A stretch of DNA of 64,000 bases from Plotosus lineatus (taxonomy: Eukaryota > Chordata > Actinopteri > Siluriformes > Plotosidae). Made by a program: the position numbers and the translations under genes. Each line of letters opens with the position of its first letter. Positions within the stretch are counted from its first letter, which is position 1. Of the stretch, positions 10,819 through 23,400 are shown piece after piece. The notes under the pieces are model-generated. The model was not told the DNA's origin. It saw nothing but the letters and a program-made list of their open reading frames with translations, and ran no database searches. The DNA lies in assembly GCA_024760905.1 (NCBI GenBank), contig CM045731.1, forward strand, positions 18,345,001 to 18,409,000, in the 5' to 3' direction.

Positions 10819-11118
10819 CCAGCAAATTCAAATTAAGGACAGAGTTTTGTCCTGGACCCAAAATTTCTTGAAATTTCTTACATAATCAAAAATTTTGTGC
10901 GGCAGGCTGCACATAGTTATGTTGAAACCATATACGATGGGTGATTTTTCTCTGTTAAAATATTAACTCTATCAAACAGATTACGGGATTTTTGGGTGTG
11001 TGTGTGTGTGGGGGGTCAGAAATTGTGTGTAGGACATACTGAGCAGCCTTGTCAGCAGCCCTTTCCATCTCTGCTCTGCCCTGGCTTTTACATTTCCAAA
11101 TGGAAATAAACAGGGGGT

Positions 11119-11186
<68 letters not shown>

Positions 11187-11373
11187 GCACGCATGAAGGC
11201 ACACGCATGCATAACAGATGAAGAGTCACATGATTGTTTTTTTTTTTTCATCCTGGACGTACAAAATTATAGAAAAGCTAAAAACCGTTGACGGTTTGCC
11301 AACATCCGCCTGAACTCAGTGGTCGCTTGAAAAATAGACTTCCGTTCATTGCTTGAGTGAAGTTACGCCAATA
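10226..11373. other. no gene; (AT)n, (TC)n(CA)n and repeat scraps
   Basis: (AT)n at about 10768-10816, and (TC)n joined to (CA)n at 11120-11184. A tRNA-like SINE scrap lies near 10380-10460. The rest is unique AT-rich sequence between the two convergent genes. Confidence 0.6.
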
Positions 11374-11379
11374 TTTATT
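11374..11379 (-). terminator. slc22a23: candidate slc22a23 poly(A) signal
   Basis: AATAAA on the minus strand, about 245 bases beyond the stop. It is the first clear hexamer I found there. Use is inferred. Confidence 0.4.
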
Positions 11380-11583
11380 TTCACAACACGCTACCACGCC
11401 TGGATTAAGAGGTTTGTCACATTATAAGTAGTCTGAGTAGTCAGTAGTTTGACATCATTCACTAGTTAAAATGCGCTAGAAAATCTTAGCGATTGTAACC
11501 TCATGATGCCGCTCAGTGCTCATGGACCAATCAGATCACTGCCACTGTTCTTCATAGGCCTGAGCCGGCTTTGAGATGCACAC

Positions 11584-11616
<33 letters not shown>

Positions 11617-11619
11617 GAG

Positions 11620-11983
11620 TCAAGTCCTCACTCCATTCGCTGTGCTGTTAGCAGGTGCTGCGGCGTTACTGGGATTGACAACCTGATGAAGAGGTGTGTC
11701 CTGAACACGAGAGTACTCCCTGACTTCTTGTCTGGCCAATAGGTGATGCTGCTCTCCAGGGAGGAGTGGCCTGCGCAAAAGCCCTTCCCCTTCAGCTAGA
11801 GATTCGGGTAATGGTTGGCCGGTGGTCTCGGGCAGTAACGGAATGCAAATGATGCATAGGAGGGTGCAGCAAGTCAGGATGACGTGATGGAGGAAGAAGC
11901 CTTTCTGGTTGTGAAGTTCCATGAGTGGAGCTGTTAGCATGCCGAAGCCTGCGCTAGCCAGAACCAAACCAACACCTCCACCC
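11620..11983 (-). CDS. slc22a23: slc22a23 exon 10, C-terminus and stop
   Basis: Encodes TM11-12 and the tail: GLVLASAGFGMLTAP, ELHNQKGFFLHH, LLPET, then RPLLPGEQHHLL and ANGVRT-stop. Human SLC22A23 ends similarly (ATANGMKAM). The acceptor is 'gtgcaatag'. Confidence 0.95.
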
Positions 11984-14900
11984 CTATTGCACAGATCAAG
12001 GGTAACATTATAAACAGGAAGTTAGCAACATATCCTACAAGACACATATCAGGTCATTTTTGATCCACTAACATTCACTTTCATTATCCACACCGTTTAT
12101 CTATTAGGGTCACAGGGGAATCTGACGCCATTTCCCAGCCTGAGTTAAAGTCAGAGGCGGGGCTACACCCTCTACAGGTTGCCAAGCTCTCGGAGGACTA
12201 ACACACAGAAAAACAACTATATACATACACTCACATTCACACCTATGGCCAATTTAGAAGACCAGCTGAATTAAAAATGGCTTTAGATTTGGGAGGAAAC
12301 CAAGTGGAACAGAGTGAAACACAGGAATGCCGAGGCCGAGACTTGCACCCAGTACCTTCTTGCTCCCATGCAATAATCAGCATAATCAGCTTAGTCATGA
12401 TCGTTGTTCCAGCTAATCTTCTTCTTCTTGTCCTTTTGGCTTTTCCCTTCAGGGGTCACCACAGCGAATCATCTGCCTCCATCTCACCCTATCCTCTGCA
12501 TCTTTTTCTCTTACACCAACTGTCTTCATGTCCTCCTTCACCACATCCATGAATCGTCTCTTTGGTCTTCCTCTAGGCCTTCTGCCTGGTAGTTCCAACC
12601 TTAACATCCTACTACCAATATACTCACTATCCCACCTCTGTACATGTCCAAACCATTTCAATCTAAACTCTCCGACTTTGCCTCCAAAGTATCTTACATA
12701 TGCTGTCCCTCTGATGTAGTCATTTCTGATCCTATCCATCCTAGTTACTCCCAGAGAGAACCTCAATATTTTCATCTCTGCTACCTCCAGCTCTGCCTCC
12801 TGTCTTTTCCCCAGGACCACTCTGCCCTCCCAAGCCAGACCGCAGTATCTGCAATTTTAGCCAAATTGGCCTTTTATGTTTTTCTGACTAAGTGCAATCA
12901 GCTCCACCTAGTGGGCTCAATTTTCTCAGTTTCATGATTTTGCAGATACTGCGGTCTGGCTTGGGAGGGCAGCACTGTTTCTAAACCATACAACATTGCT
13001 GGCCTCAACACCGCCTTGTACACTTTTCCTTTCATTTTTGCCGATACCTTCCTATCACAAATCACACCGGACACTTTTCTCCAACCATTCCAACCAGCCT
13101 GTACACGCTTCACCTCTTTTCCACCCTCTCCATTGCTCTGGATTGTTGAGCCTAAGTACTTAAAATCCTCCACCTTCCTTATCTCTGTTCCTTGTAACCT
13201 CACCGTTCCTGTTGGGTCCTTGGCATTCATGCACATGTATTCTGTCTTACTGAGGCTAACTTTCATTCCCCTCCTTTCCAGGGCATACCTCCACCTCTAT
13301 AGGTTTTCCTGCACTTGTTCTCTGCTCTCACTGCAGATCACAATGTCATCTGCAAACATCATAGTCCATGGAGATTCTTGCCTAACCTCGTCTGTCAGCC
13401 TGTCCATCACCATAGCAAACAAGAAGGGGCTCAGAGCTGACCCTTGATACAGTCCCGCCTCCACCTTGAACTCTTCTGTCACACCGACAGCACACCTCAC
13501 CACTGTCTTACATCTCTCATACATGTCCTGCGCCACTCTAACATACTTCTCTGCCACTCCAGACTTTCTCATGCAATACCACAGTTCCTCTCTCAGCACC
13601 CTGTCATATGCTTTCTCCAGATCCACAAAGGCACAATGCAGCTCCTTCTGACCTTCTCTGTACTTCTCTATTAACATCCTCAAAGCAAACACTGCATCTG
13701 TGGTGCTCTTTCTTGGCATGAAACCAAACTGTTGTTCACAAATGCTGACCTCTACCCTTAGTCTTGCTTCCACTATTCTTTCCCATAACTTCATTGTATG
13801 GCTCATCAACTTTATCCCTCTGTAGTTGCCACAACTCTGCATGTCTCCCTTGTTCTTAAAAATGGGCACCAGCACACTTCTCCTCCATTCCTCCAGCATC
13901 TGCTCACTTTCTAAGACCTTGTTGAATGTTCTTGTCAGGAAATCTACTGCATCCTCTCCTAGACACTTCCATACCTCCACCGATATGTCATCAGGACCAA
14001 CTGCCTTTCCATTCTTCATCCTCTTCAATGCCCTCCTCACTTCACCCTTACTAATCTTCGCTACTTCCTGGTCCTCAACAGTCACCTCTTCTACTCTTTT
14101 TTTCTCTCTCATTTTCCTCATTCATCAGCTCTTCAAAGTACTCTTTCCATCTTCCTAGCACATTTCTGTCATCAGTCAATACATTTCCCTCTCTGTCCTT
14201 AATCACGCTAACTTGCTGCACATCCTTCCCATCTCTATTTCTCTGCTGTGCCAACCTGTATAAATCATTTTCTCCCTCTTTACTTTCCAACCGAGCATAC
14301 AAGTCATCATACACCCTCTGTTTGGCCTTTGACACCGCTACCTTCGCCTTACGCTGTGTCTCCCTGTACTCCTGTTTGCTCTTTTCGGTCCTCTCAATGT
14401 CCCACTTCTTAGCTAACCTCTTCTTTTGTACACACTCCTGCACTTCCTCATTCCACCACCAAGTCTCCTTATCTACTCTCCTTCCAGATGACACACCAAG
14501 TATTCTCCTACCTGTCTCCCTGATCACATTAGCTGTAGTTGTCCAGTCATCTGGAAGCACTTCCTGACCACCCAAAGCCTGTTTCAACTCCTCCTTGAAG
14601 ACAACACAACACTCCTCCTTTTTCAGCTTTTATCACTTTGTCTTCTGCTCTGCCTTTGCCTTCTTCACCTTCCTCACCATCAACGTCATCCTGCACACCA
14701 CCATCCTATGCTGTTTGGCAACACTCTCACCCGCTACTACTTTGCAGTCACTGACTTCCTTCAAATTACATCGCCTACACAAGATGTAGTCTACCTTTGT
14801 GCTCCTACCTCCGCTTTTATAAGTCACTCTATGCTCCTGTCTCTTCTGGAATAAAGTATTCACCACAGCCATTTCCATCCTTTTTGCAAAATCTACCAAC

Positions 14901-17096
14901 ATCTGTCCTTCTGCGTTCCTGTCCTGGATACCAAACCTGCCCATCACTTCCTCGTCCCCTCTGTTTCCTGCACCAACATGTCCATTGAAGTCTGCCCCAA
15001 TGACTACTCTTTCATCTTTGGGGGTATTTGTTGTGATAGATACAACGTTCACTATTCAGGTCACTAGCTGGGTTCAAATATTTTGGTGGGTCTTGCCCTC
15101 ATCAATGAAGCAGCCCCATATCATAACCCTGCTACTATGTACTGTACCTAATATCATCATTCACAATGAGTACATTCAGAAGCATGGAATATGGTTACAC
15201 TGGACTTCTCAGGTCATGGGACAATTTTCTGTTGATCCGGAGTCTGATCTTTATGCACCTGGAGCCTTACACTCAGACCTACAAATGATACTGTATGGCC
15301 ACACACAGTCATATTTTGGTGCAATTAGCATTGTTGGCTCGAGACACCTAGGCGCAACTACAACCCCTGGAAAAAAAATTATGGAATCACCAGTCTCGGA
15401 GGATGTTCATTCAGTTGTTTAATTTTGCAGGAGGAAAGCAGATCACAGACACAGCACAAAACTGAAGCTATTTCAAATGGCAAATTTCTGGCTTTAAGAA
15501 ACACTAAAATAAATCAAGAAAAAAAATGGAGTAATCAGTAACAGTTACTTTTTTAACCAAGCAGGGGGAATAAATTATGGAATCACCCTATAAATTTCCA
15601 TTCCTAAAACTAACACCTGCATCACATTAGATCTGCTGGTTAGTCTGCAGTTAAACAGGCGTGATCACACCTTGGAGATCTGTTGCACCAAATGGACTGA
15701 CATGACTCATGGCTCCAACACCAGAGATGTCAACTGAAACAAAGGACAGGATTATCAAACTTCTTAAAGAAGGTAGATCATCTCACAATGTTGCAAAAGA
15801 TGTTGGTTGTTGACAGTCAGCGGTGTCTAAAATCTGGACCAAGTACAAACAAGATGGGAAGGTTGTTAAAGGCAAGCATACTGGTAGACCAAGGAGGACA
15901 TCAAAGCGTCAAGAAAGCAATATGTCTTGAAAACAGAAAATGTACTGCAAAACAAATGAGGAACAAATTGGAGGAAACTGAGTCAACGTCTGTGACCGAA
16001 CTGTAAGAAACCGCCTAAAGGAAATGTGATTTACATACAGAAAAGCTAAACGAAAACCACCGTCAACACCTAAACAGAAAACAAGGTTACAATGGGCTAA
16101 GGAAAAGCAATCGTGGACTGTGGATGACTGGACGAAAGTCATATTCAGTGATGAATCGCGAATCTGCATTGAGCAAGGTGATGATGCTGGAAATTTTGTT
16201 TGGTGCCGTTTCAATGAGATTTATGGAGATGACTGCCTGAATAAAACATGCAAATTTCCACAGTCATTGATATGGGGCTGCATGTCAGGTAAAGGCACTG
16301 GGGAAATGGCTGTCATTACATCTTCAATAAGTGTACAAGTTTACATTGAAATTTTGGACACTTTCTTATCCCATCAGTTGAAAGATGTTAGGGGATCATG
16401 AAATAATTTTTCAAGATGATAATGCATCTTTTGCCATAGAAGAAAAACTGCTAAAACATTGCTTGAATAAAGGCACATAAGATCAATATCATGGTCTGCT
16501 TCAACATCTTTTGCAACATTGTGTGATGATTTACCTTCTTTAATAAGTTTGATAATCCTCTGCTTTGTTTCAGTTGACATCTCTGATGTTGGTGCCATGA
16601 TTCATGTCAGTCCCTTTGGTGCAACAGATCTCCAAGGTGTGATCACTCCTGTTTAACTGCTGACTAACCAGCAGATCTAATGTGATGCAGGTGTTAGTTT
16701 TGGGAATGGAAATTTACAGGGTGATTCCATAAACTTTTCCTCAAAATCGAGTGATTCCATAATTTATTCCCCCCACTTGGTCTAAAAAAGTAACTGTTAC
16801 TGACTACCACATTTTTTTTCTTGATTTTTTTTAGTGTTTCTTAAAGCCAGAAATTTAGTTTTGTGTTATGTCTGTGATCTGCTTTCTTTCTGCAAAATTA
16901 AACAACTGAATGAACATCCTTCGAGACTAGTGATTCCATCATTTTTGCCAGAGGTTGTATTTACATCCAGGTATAAACAGACGTATTGGCTATTCACACA
17001 AATAGCCTTCTTAGCCATGGACAACCATACAAATAGCATCTGCCTTGTTTTATTTCGTATATGTGTGCCTATAAGCATGCATAAACAGACACATAC

Positions 17097-17129
<33 letters not shown>

Positions 17130-18314
17130 AATTTCTGAGTAGATCCTTCCATAAGAGAGTGCTCAATACTTCTTCGTAGAGCAAATATATATACACATAC
17201 ATACATAACATTATATATATATATGGCGTGAGAAACACATGGAATGATGAAACGATGAAAATGAGGAGAGAGAGGGGTTTCACCTGATGACAGTAGGCGT
17301 GATCTCTGTACAGTAGAAGATGCTTAGAGTGCTGACGGCATGAGACGAGAACATCCCGATGATGGAAAACGCCACAGAGAACCGCTGATTTAGCGTGTCC
17401 CTGAGAACTGATATAGAACAGAACATCTTTAAATATTGGCACACTCAGGAAGTGTGTGTGTGTGTGTGTGTGTGTGTGAGCGAGAGAGAGAGTGAGAAAA
17501 TTAAGTAGTCTTACCTGCATTGTGCCGAAGACTGTACTTTCCGATTACTGTTAAAGAAAAAAGCAAGCATTTAAAAAACGAGAATCTTGGCAACAAGCAT
17601 CACACAAGATTTACTAAACACAATCTATCCTGAGGGTGGCATGGTGAACGCTGCTTTGCACCTCGATCTTACAGCTAGAAGGTCCTGGGTTTGAGTCCTG
17701 GGCTCTGTAAGGCCGTTTTATGTCACATGACACTGCAATGTCAACACTAGGATTTGTGTGATACACTTTTTTATATATTGTATCCAAATGCATTTGCAAT
17801 CAGCATCTGAGACCCTTGAAATGCGCCAGCAAGCCTGTGGCAATCCGTCAGTGACCCGGGTGAGGGGTTTTGACTGACGTGCACCCTGAAGGGCTTCATG
17901 TGTCTGAATTAGGCGTGCCTAGCAGGTACTGTCAAACCCTGTGTACATATTTACATCAGCTTTGAAATCACTTTGCTGAATAACAAAAGATGTTAAAGAG
18001 ACGAGAAGAAAGAGTGAAGCGTTGCGATTGTCGCTACCATGAAAGGTTCTTGCATGTGTCATGTGGCTCCAGGACAAGTGTGTTCACTCACAGCTGAGCA
18101 GCCCGAGCTGGAGTAAAGAGGCCAAAGCTGTGATGATCATGAAAGTGAGGAGGCCGCCTCGTCTGCCGAAGGCCGCCACCACTGGACAAAGCACCAAGCA
18201 CGAGGCCATGGCGATGCCTGCCAGAGCAAAATAGTGCAGGTGAGAGGTGCTGCCCTCCAGAACGCTGCGTGCAAAACAGTGGTGGATACCATAACCAGTC
18301 AGCCTGAGAGAAAG

Positions 18315-18345
<31 letters not shown>

Positions 18346-20447
18346 GAGAAAGAGTGTGCGACAGAAAATGGGAGTCAAAGAGAGCAGGGAGCAAGAGAGG
18401 GGAGGGAGGGAGAGAGAGAGAGAGAGCAGAGAGCAAGCAAGCGAGAGAGACAGAGAGAGACAGAGAGAGAGGGGGGAGCATGGAGCGAATAAGAAGGAGT
18501 GCAGGGAGCGAGCAAGGAGAGAGAAGGGAGTGAGCGAGAGCGCAGCGAGCGAAAGCGAGAGAGCAGGGAGTCAAAGAGAGAGCAGGGAGCAAGCGAGAGA
18601 GTGCGGGGAGAGAGTGCGGGGAGAGAGTGAGAAAGAGAGATAGAGAAAGCAGGGAGCGAGCGAGAGAGTGCGGGGAGAGAGTGAGAAAGAGAGATAGAGA
18701 GCAGGGAGCGAGCGAGAGAGAGAGAGAGAATGCCAGGAACGAGCGAGCAAGAGGGAGAGCAGGGAGCGAGCAGGGAGCGAGCAAGCAAGAGAGCGAGAGA
18801 GAGAGAGAGCAGGGAGTGAGTGAGAGCGAGAGTGGGGAGCAAGAGAGCAGGGAGCAAGCAAAAGAGAGAGAGAAAGCCGGGAACAAGCGAGCAAGAGGGA
18901 GAGCAGGGAGCGAGCAAGCAAGAGAGCGAGTGAGAGAGAGCAGGGAGCGAGCGAGAGAAAGAGAGGGAGAGCGGGGAGTGAGAGAGAGCAGGGAGCGAGC
19001 GAGAGAAAGAGAGGGAGAGCGGGGAGCAAGCGAGCAGGGAGCGAGCGAGAGAGCGAGCAGGGAGCGAGCGAGCAAGAGAGCAGGGAGCAAGCGAGATTGA
19101 GAAGCGATTGAGCGAGATTGAGAAGCGAGTGAGCAAGATTGAGAAGCGAGTGAGCGAGATTGAGAAGCGAGTGAGCGAGATTGAGAAGCGAGTGAGCGAG
19201 AGAGAGCAGCGAGTGAGCGAGAGAGAGCAAGAGAGAGAGAGCAGGGAGCGAGCGAGCAAGAGAGCAAGCGAGCAAGAGAGCAGGGAGCGAGCGAGCAAGA
19301 AGGAGAGCAGGGAGCGAGCGAGCAAGAAGGAGAGCAGCGAGCGAGCAAGAAGGAGAGCAGCGAGCGAGCAAGAAGGAGAGCAGCGAGCGAGCAAGAAGGA
19401 GAGCAGCGAGCGAGCAAGAAGGAGAGCAGGGAGCGAGCAAGAAGGAGAGCGAGAGCAGGGAGCGAGCGAAAGAGCAGAGCGAGTGAAAGCGAGAGAGCGG
19501 GGAGTGAAAGAGAGAGCAGGGAGCAAGCGAGAGAGTGCGGGGAGAGTGAGAAAGAGAGATAGAGAGAGCAGGGAGCGAGCGAGAGAGAGAGAGAAAGCCG
19601 GGAACGAGCAAGCAAGAGGGAGAGCAGGGAGTGAGCAGGGAGCGAGCAAGCAAGAGAGCGAGAGAGAGAGAGAGAGAGAGAGAGCGGGGAGCCAGAGAGC
19701 AGGGAGCAAGCAAGAGAAAGCCGGGAACAAGCGAGCAAGCGGGAGAGCAGGGAGCGAGCAAGCAAGAGAGCAAGAGAGAGAGCAGGGAGCGAGAGAATGA
19801 GAAAGAGAGCGAGTGAGAGAGAGCCGGGAGCGAGTGAGCGAGAGAGAGAGCAGGGAGCGAGTGAGCGAGAGAGAAAGCAAGGAGCAAGCGAGCGAGAGAG
19901 AAAGCAAGGAGCGAGCGAGCGAGAGAGAAAGCAAGGAGCGAGCGAGCGAGAGAGAGGAAGAGCGGGGAGCAAGCGAGCAGGGAGCGAGCGAGCGAGAGAA
20001 AGAAAGAGAGGGAGAGCAGGGAGCAAGCAAGCAAGAGAGCAAGGAGCGAGCAAGAAGGAGAGAGGGAGCAGGGAGCGAGCGAGCGAGAGAGAGAGAAAGC
20101 CGGGAACGAGCAAGCAAGAGGGAGAGCAGGGAGTGAGCAGGGAGCAAGCGAGAGAGAGAGAGAGAGCAAGAGAGAGCAGGGAGCGAGCGAGAGAGAGCAG
20201 GGAGCGAGCGAGCAAGAGCAGGGAGCGAGCGAGAGAGAGAGAGCAGGGATCAAGAGCAAGAGTGAGAGAGAACAAGAAGCGAGTGAGAGGGCAAGGGGCA
20301 AGAAAGAGAGATCATGGACAAAGAGAGAGAGAGAGAGAGAGAGCAGGGAGTGAGACAGCAAGCGAGCGAGACAGAGCAAGAAGAGAGACAGCAAGCAAGA
20401 AGGGTGAGAGACAGACAGCGAGAGAGAGCAAGAAGGGCGAGAAAGAC

Positions 20448-20478
<31 letters not shown>

Positions 20479-23400
20479 AGGGGGATGGAAAGCAAGAGAG
20501 CGAGAGAGAGTAAGCAGGGAGCGAGCAGGGAGCGAGCGAATGAGAGAGAGAAGGGTGCGAGGGAGAGAGAGAGAGAGCAGGGTGTGAGCGAGAGAGAGAG
20601 CAGGGTGTGAGCGAGAGAGAGAGCAGGGGGCAAGAAAGAGAAAGAGAGAGCAAGAAGGGTGAGAGAGCGAGAGAGGGCAAGAAGGGAGAGAGAGAGAGCA
20701 AGAAGGGAGAGCGAGAGAGAGAGAGAGCAAGAAGGGAGAGAGAGAGAGAGAGAGAGAGAGCAAGAAGGGAGAGAGAGAGAGAGAGAGAGAGAGCAAGAAG
20801 GGAGAGAGAGAGAGACTTTACTGGTGAAAGACTGTTGATTATTGAACTTAACAGCCAAATATACACCTGAGTTCAGAAGCTCCGCCTCTCAAATTTACTG
20901 ATGTGCTATTCCACGATACAGACATCGAAGTCCACATGTCCTACAAATCAGTAACATGTGTTAGAACGCAAACATCTGCTGGTTGCTGATTGGCTGGAAT
21001 AATGTGCTGTGGTTCACCCCATGCCACTTCTTCCCCCCACACCACCACCACCTCCTCCCAGATAACATAAGTTAGTTTGATAAAGTCTGACATGTGTAGT
21101 TTTTACGGCGCCCTCTGGTGGCTCTGATCAGCATGCACACTTGAGTGCTACAGTATATACTTACGAGTTGACACAGAGTACCACAGTGCTCTTCCACAGG
21201 TTTCTTGTGCTTCTTAGCTGTGTGATGCAGGAGGTTCTGGGCTTCTGCTGCAGTTCTCGCTCCAGCTCTGAACACAAGACCAGAAAATTAATTATGACTT
21301 TTATAATTGTCTCAGATTTCTGTTTGAGTCTACATGTTAACAGTCTTTACCTGAGAGAATCCCTTTAGGGTCAGTTGCAGTGTCCACATTGTTGCTTCGG
21401 GCGATGGAGTACATTTGCGTCTTTGCTCTGTGGTAGTGCTGCGTGGCCAGTAACCACCGTAGTGACTCAGGAAAGAACCTTCAGACAAGGAGGGTCAGAA
21501 ATCAGGAGCATCCAGAAAGAGCTTTCAAAAAGACACGGAGCGCTAAAATGTTTACACACCCAGTTTCCCCTTTTAGTTCTATCGCCACAACCAATGCAAC
21601 TTCATTCATTTGTACTTCAGTTATATTTTTATATGGCAGTACAGTAGCATAGCGGTTAGCACCTTCGACTCACATCAAGGTCCTGGGTTCAAATCCCAAG
21701 CTGAGCAAGAGTGTTTTTCTCTATAGAGTTTGTATGTTCTCCCTGTGCTTGCATGGGTTTCCTCGGGGTATTCTGGTTTCCTCCCACATCCCAAAGACAG
21801 GCAAATTAGGCTAATTCATTCATTTGTTTTCTGAACCGCTTAATCCTAATTAGGGTCGAGGGGACGGCGCCAGGGGGGCACCCATCTCGGCCAACTCAGG
21901 ATGAGAGCAGAGTATGGATGTGAATGTGAACTGTTGTGTGTGTGTGTGTGTTGCCCTGTGATGGGTTGTTAAGGGTGTACTCTACTTTTTCTTTTTTTTT
22001 TTTTAGATTTCTTGAATTGTGGATCCGCAAGTGTCAATGACTGCAAAATCTAAAATTTTTAAAAAGATAATTTTTTTAAAAGTGGGGGAAATTGTCTTTT
22101 TTTTTTTATTCCTGCCGGTCTTAACCTTCCAAGTGTGCAATGAATTTTAAAACCAGATTATTTTTGGAGCCAAGCCAGTCCTTTCATAACCCTCCTGTGT
22201 CCAGGTTTGCATCAGAGAAATTCACTCAAAAAAGGAATAAATAAGGAAATGGCAGAAAGATATGCTTTTAAAAATTCTGTCTAAACTACAGTGGAACCTC
22301 GATGGATGGACACAGTTCGGTCCAAAGATATGGTTGATTACCGATTTGTTCGAGGAGTGAAACAATATTTCCCATAAGAAATAGTTAAATGTCGATTAAC
22401 ACGTTCAGATGAATGTCTATTTCCATCAATACAGTTTTATATACAGTGGTACCATGACTTACGAATTTAATCCGTTCCAAGGATGAGCTCGAAAGTTGAA
22501 AAGTTGGTTAGATGAACAATTAATCCCATAAGAAATAACAGAAAACCAATTAATCCGTTCAAATTCCCTCCCAAACTCATAACCTTTCACAAACACGTAT
22601 ATTTGACCTAATATATTAAAGATAAACATGTTAAATCAATAAATATTTCATAATAATAATAAAAATCTACAGTAACATTAATAATAATTAATAATACATA
22701 ATAAAACAAGAATAAACAATAAGTCGACGAACCCTTCCAATCACTGACTGCGGTGAAGATGTCACGTGGACAGGCGTGAGGTGGTGCGTAACAGAGAAGG
22801 AGTGCATGCTACGAATGCCAGCGAGGAAATGCTCGTGGTGCGCCAGTGCTTCTCGAATAGTGAAGCGTGCGGTGTGATGCCAAGAAGGGTGCGTATGACT
22901 CTGGGGAACAGGCTTTTTTGCCATACTGTACTAGAATTAAGTGTAATTGTGCATCCACTACTGTAGTTGGCAATGGCGCTCTCATTGTCACGCAATGGTG
23001 TAAGAAAAAAAAGCACTGAGAAAAATGATATGAAGTGCAGTAAACACTATTTATAGTTGCGCGCGGAACGCTGTGGGTGTGTGAAATGTTTTTTCTTCCT
23101 ATAGGAGGCATCGCAGAAAATAATTGAGAAGCACTGCACAAGGCATTCTCAGAACACAGAGGAATACATGCCAGAGAATATGAGGCTAATCAGCCCAGAA
23201 AAGCCATTTCCCCAGCAGAGCTTGTAAATCAAAATTTTGTCTGTTGGATGAGGCAAATTTTTGGTGGGATCGAAGCTCGTATCATGGAAAATTCGTTATA
23301 AAAGACACTCTTAAGTCAAGGTACCACCGTATTTTGAAAACGAGTGTATTCATGATGCATATTAATACACAATACATACAATAATGTACAAAAGAGTAAA

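Noticed and set aside
17284..17401. Nearer acceptor 'ttctcag' for slc22a23 exon 9
   Set aside because: It shifts the frame to an early stop. The upstream 'atatcag' keeps frame and alignment.
18299..20858. Very long open frames (up to 741 codons) on both strands, rich in Arg/Glu/Ser or Leu/Ser
   Set aside because: They arise because the purine/pyrimidine tract lacks stop-forming bases. Frames are open on both strands and several phases, with no start context or domain.
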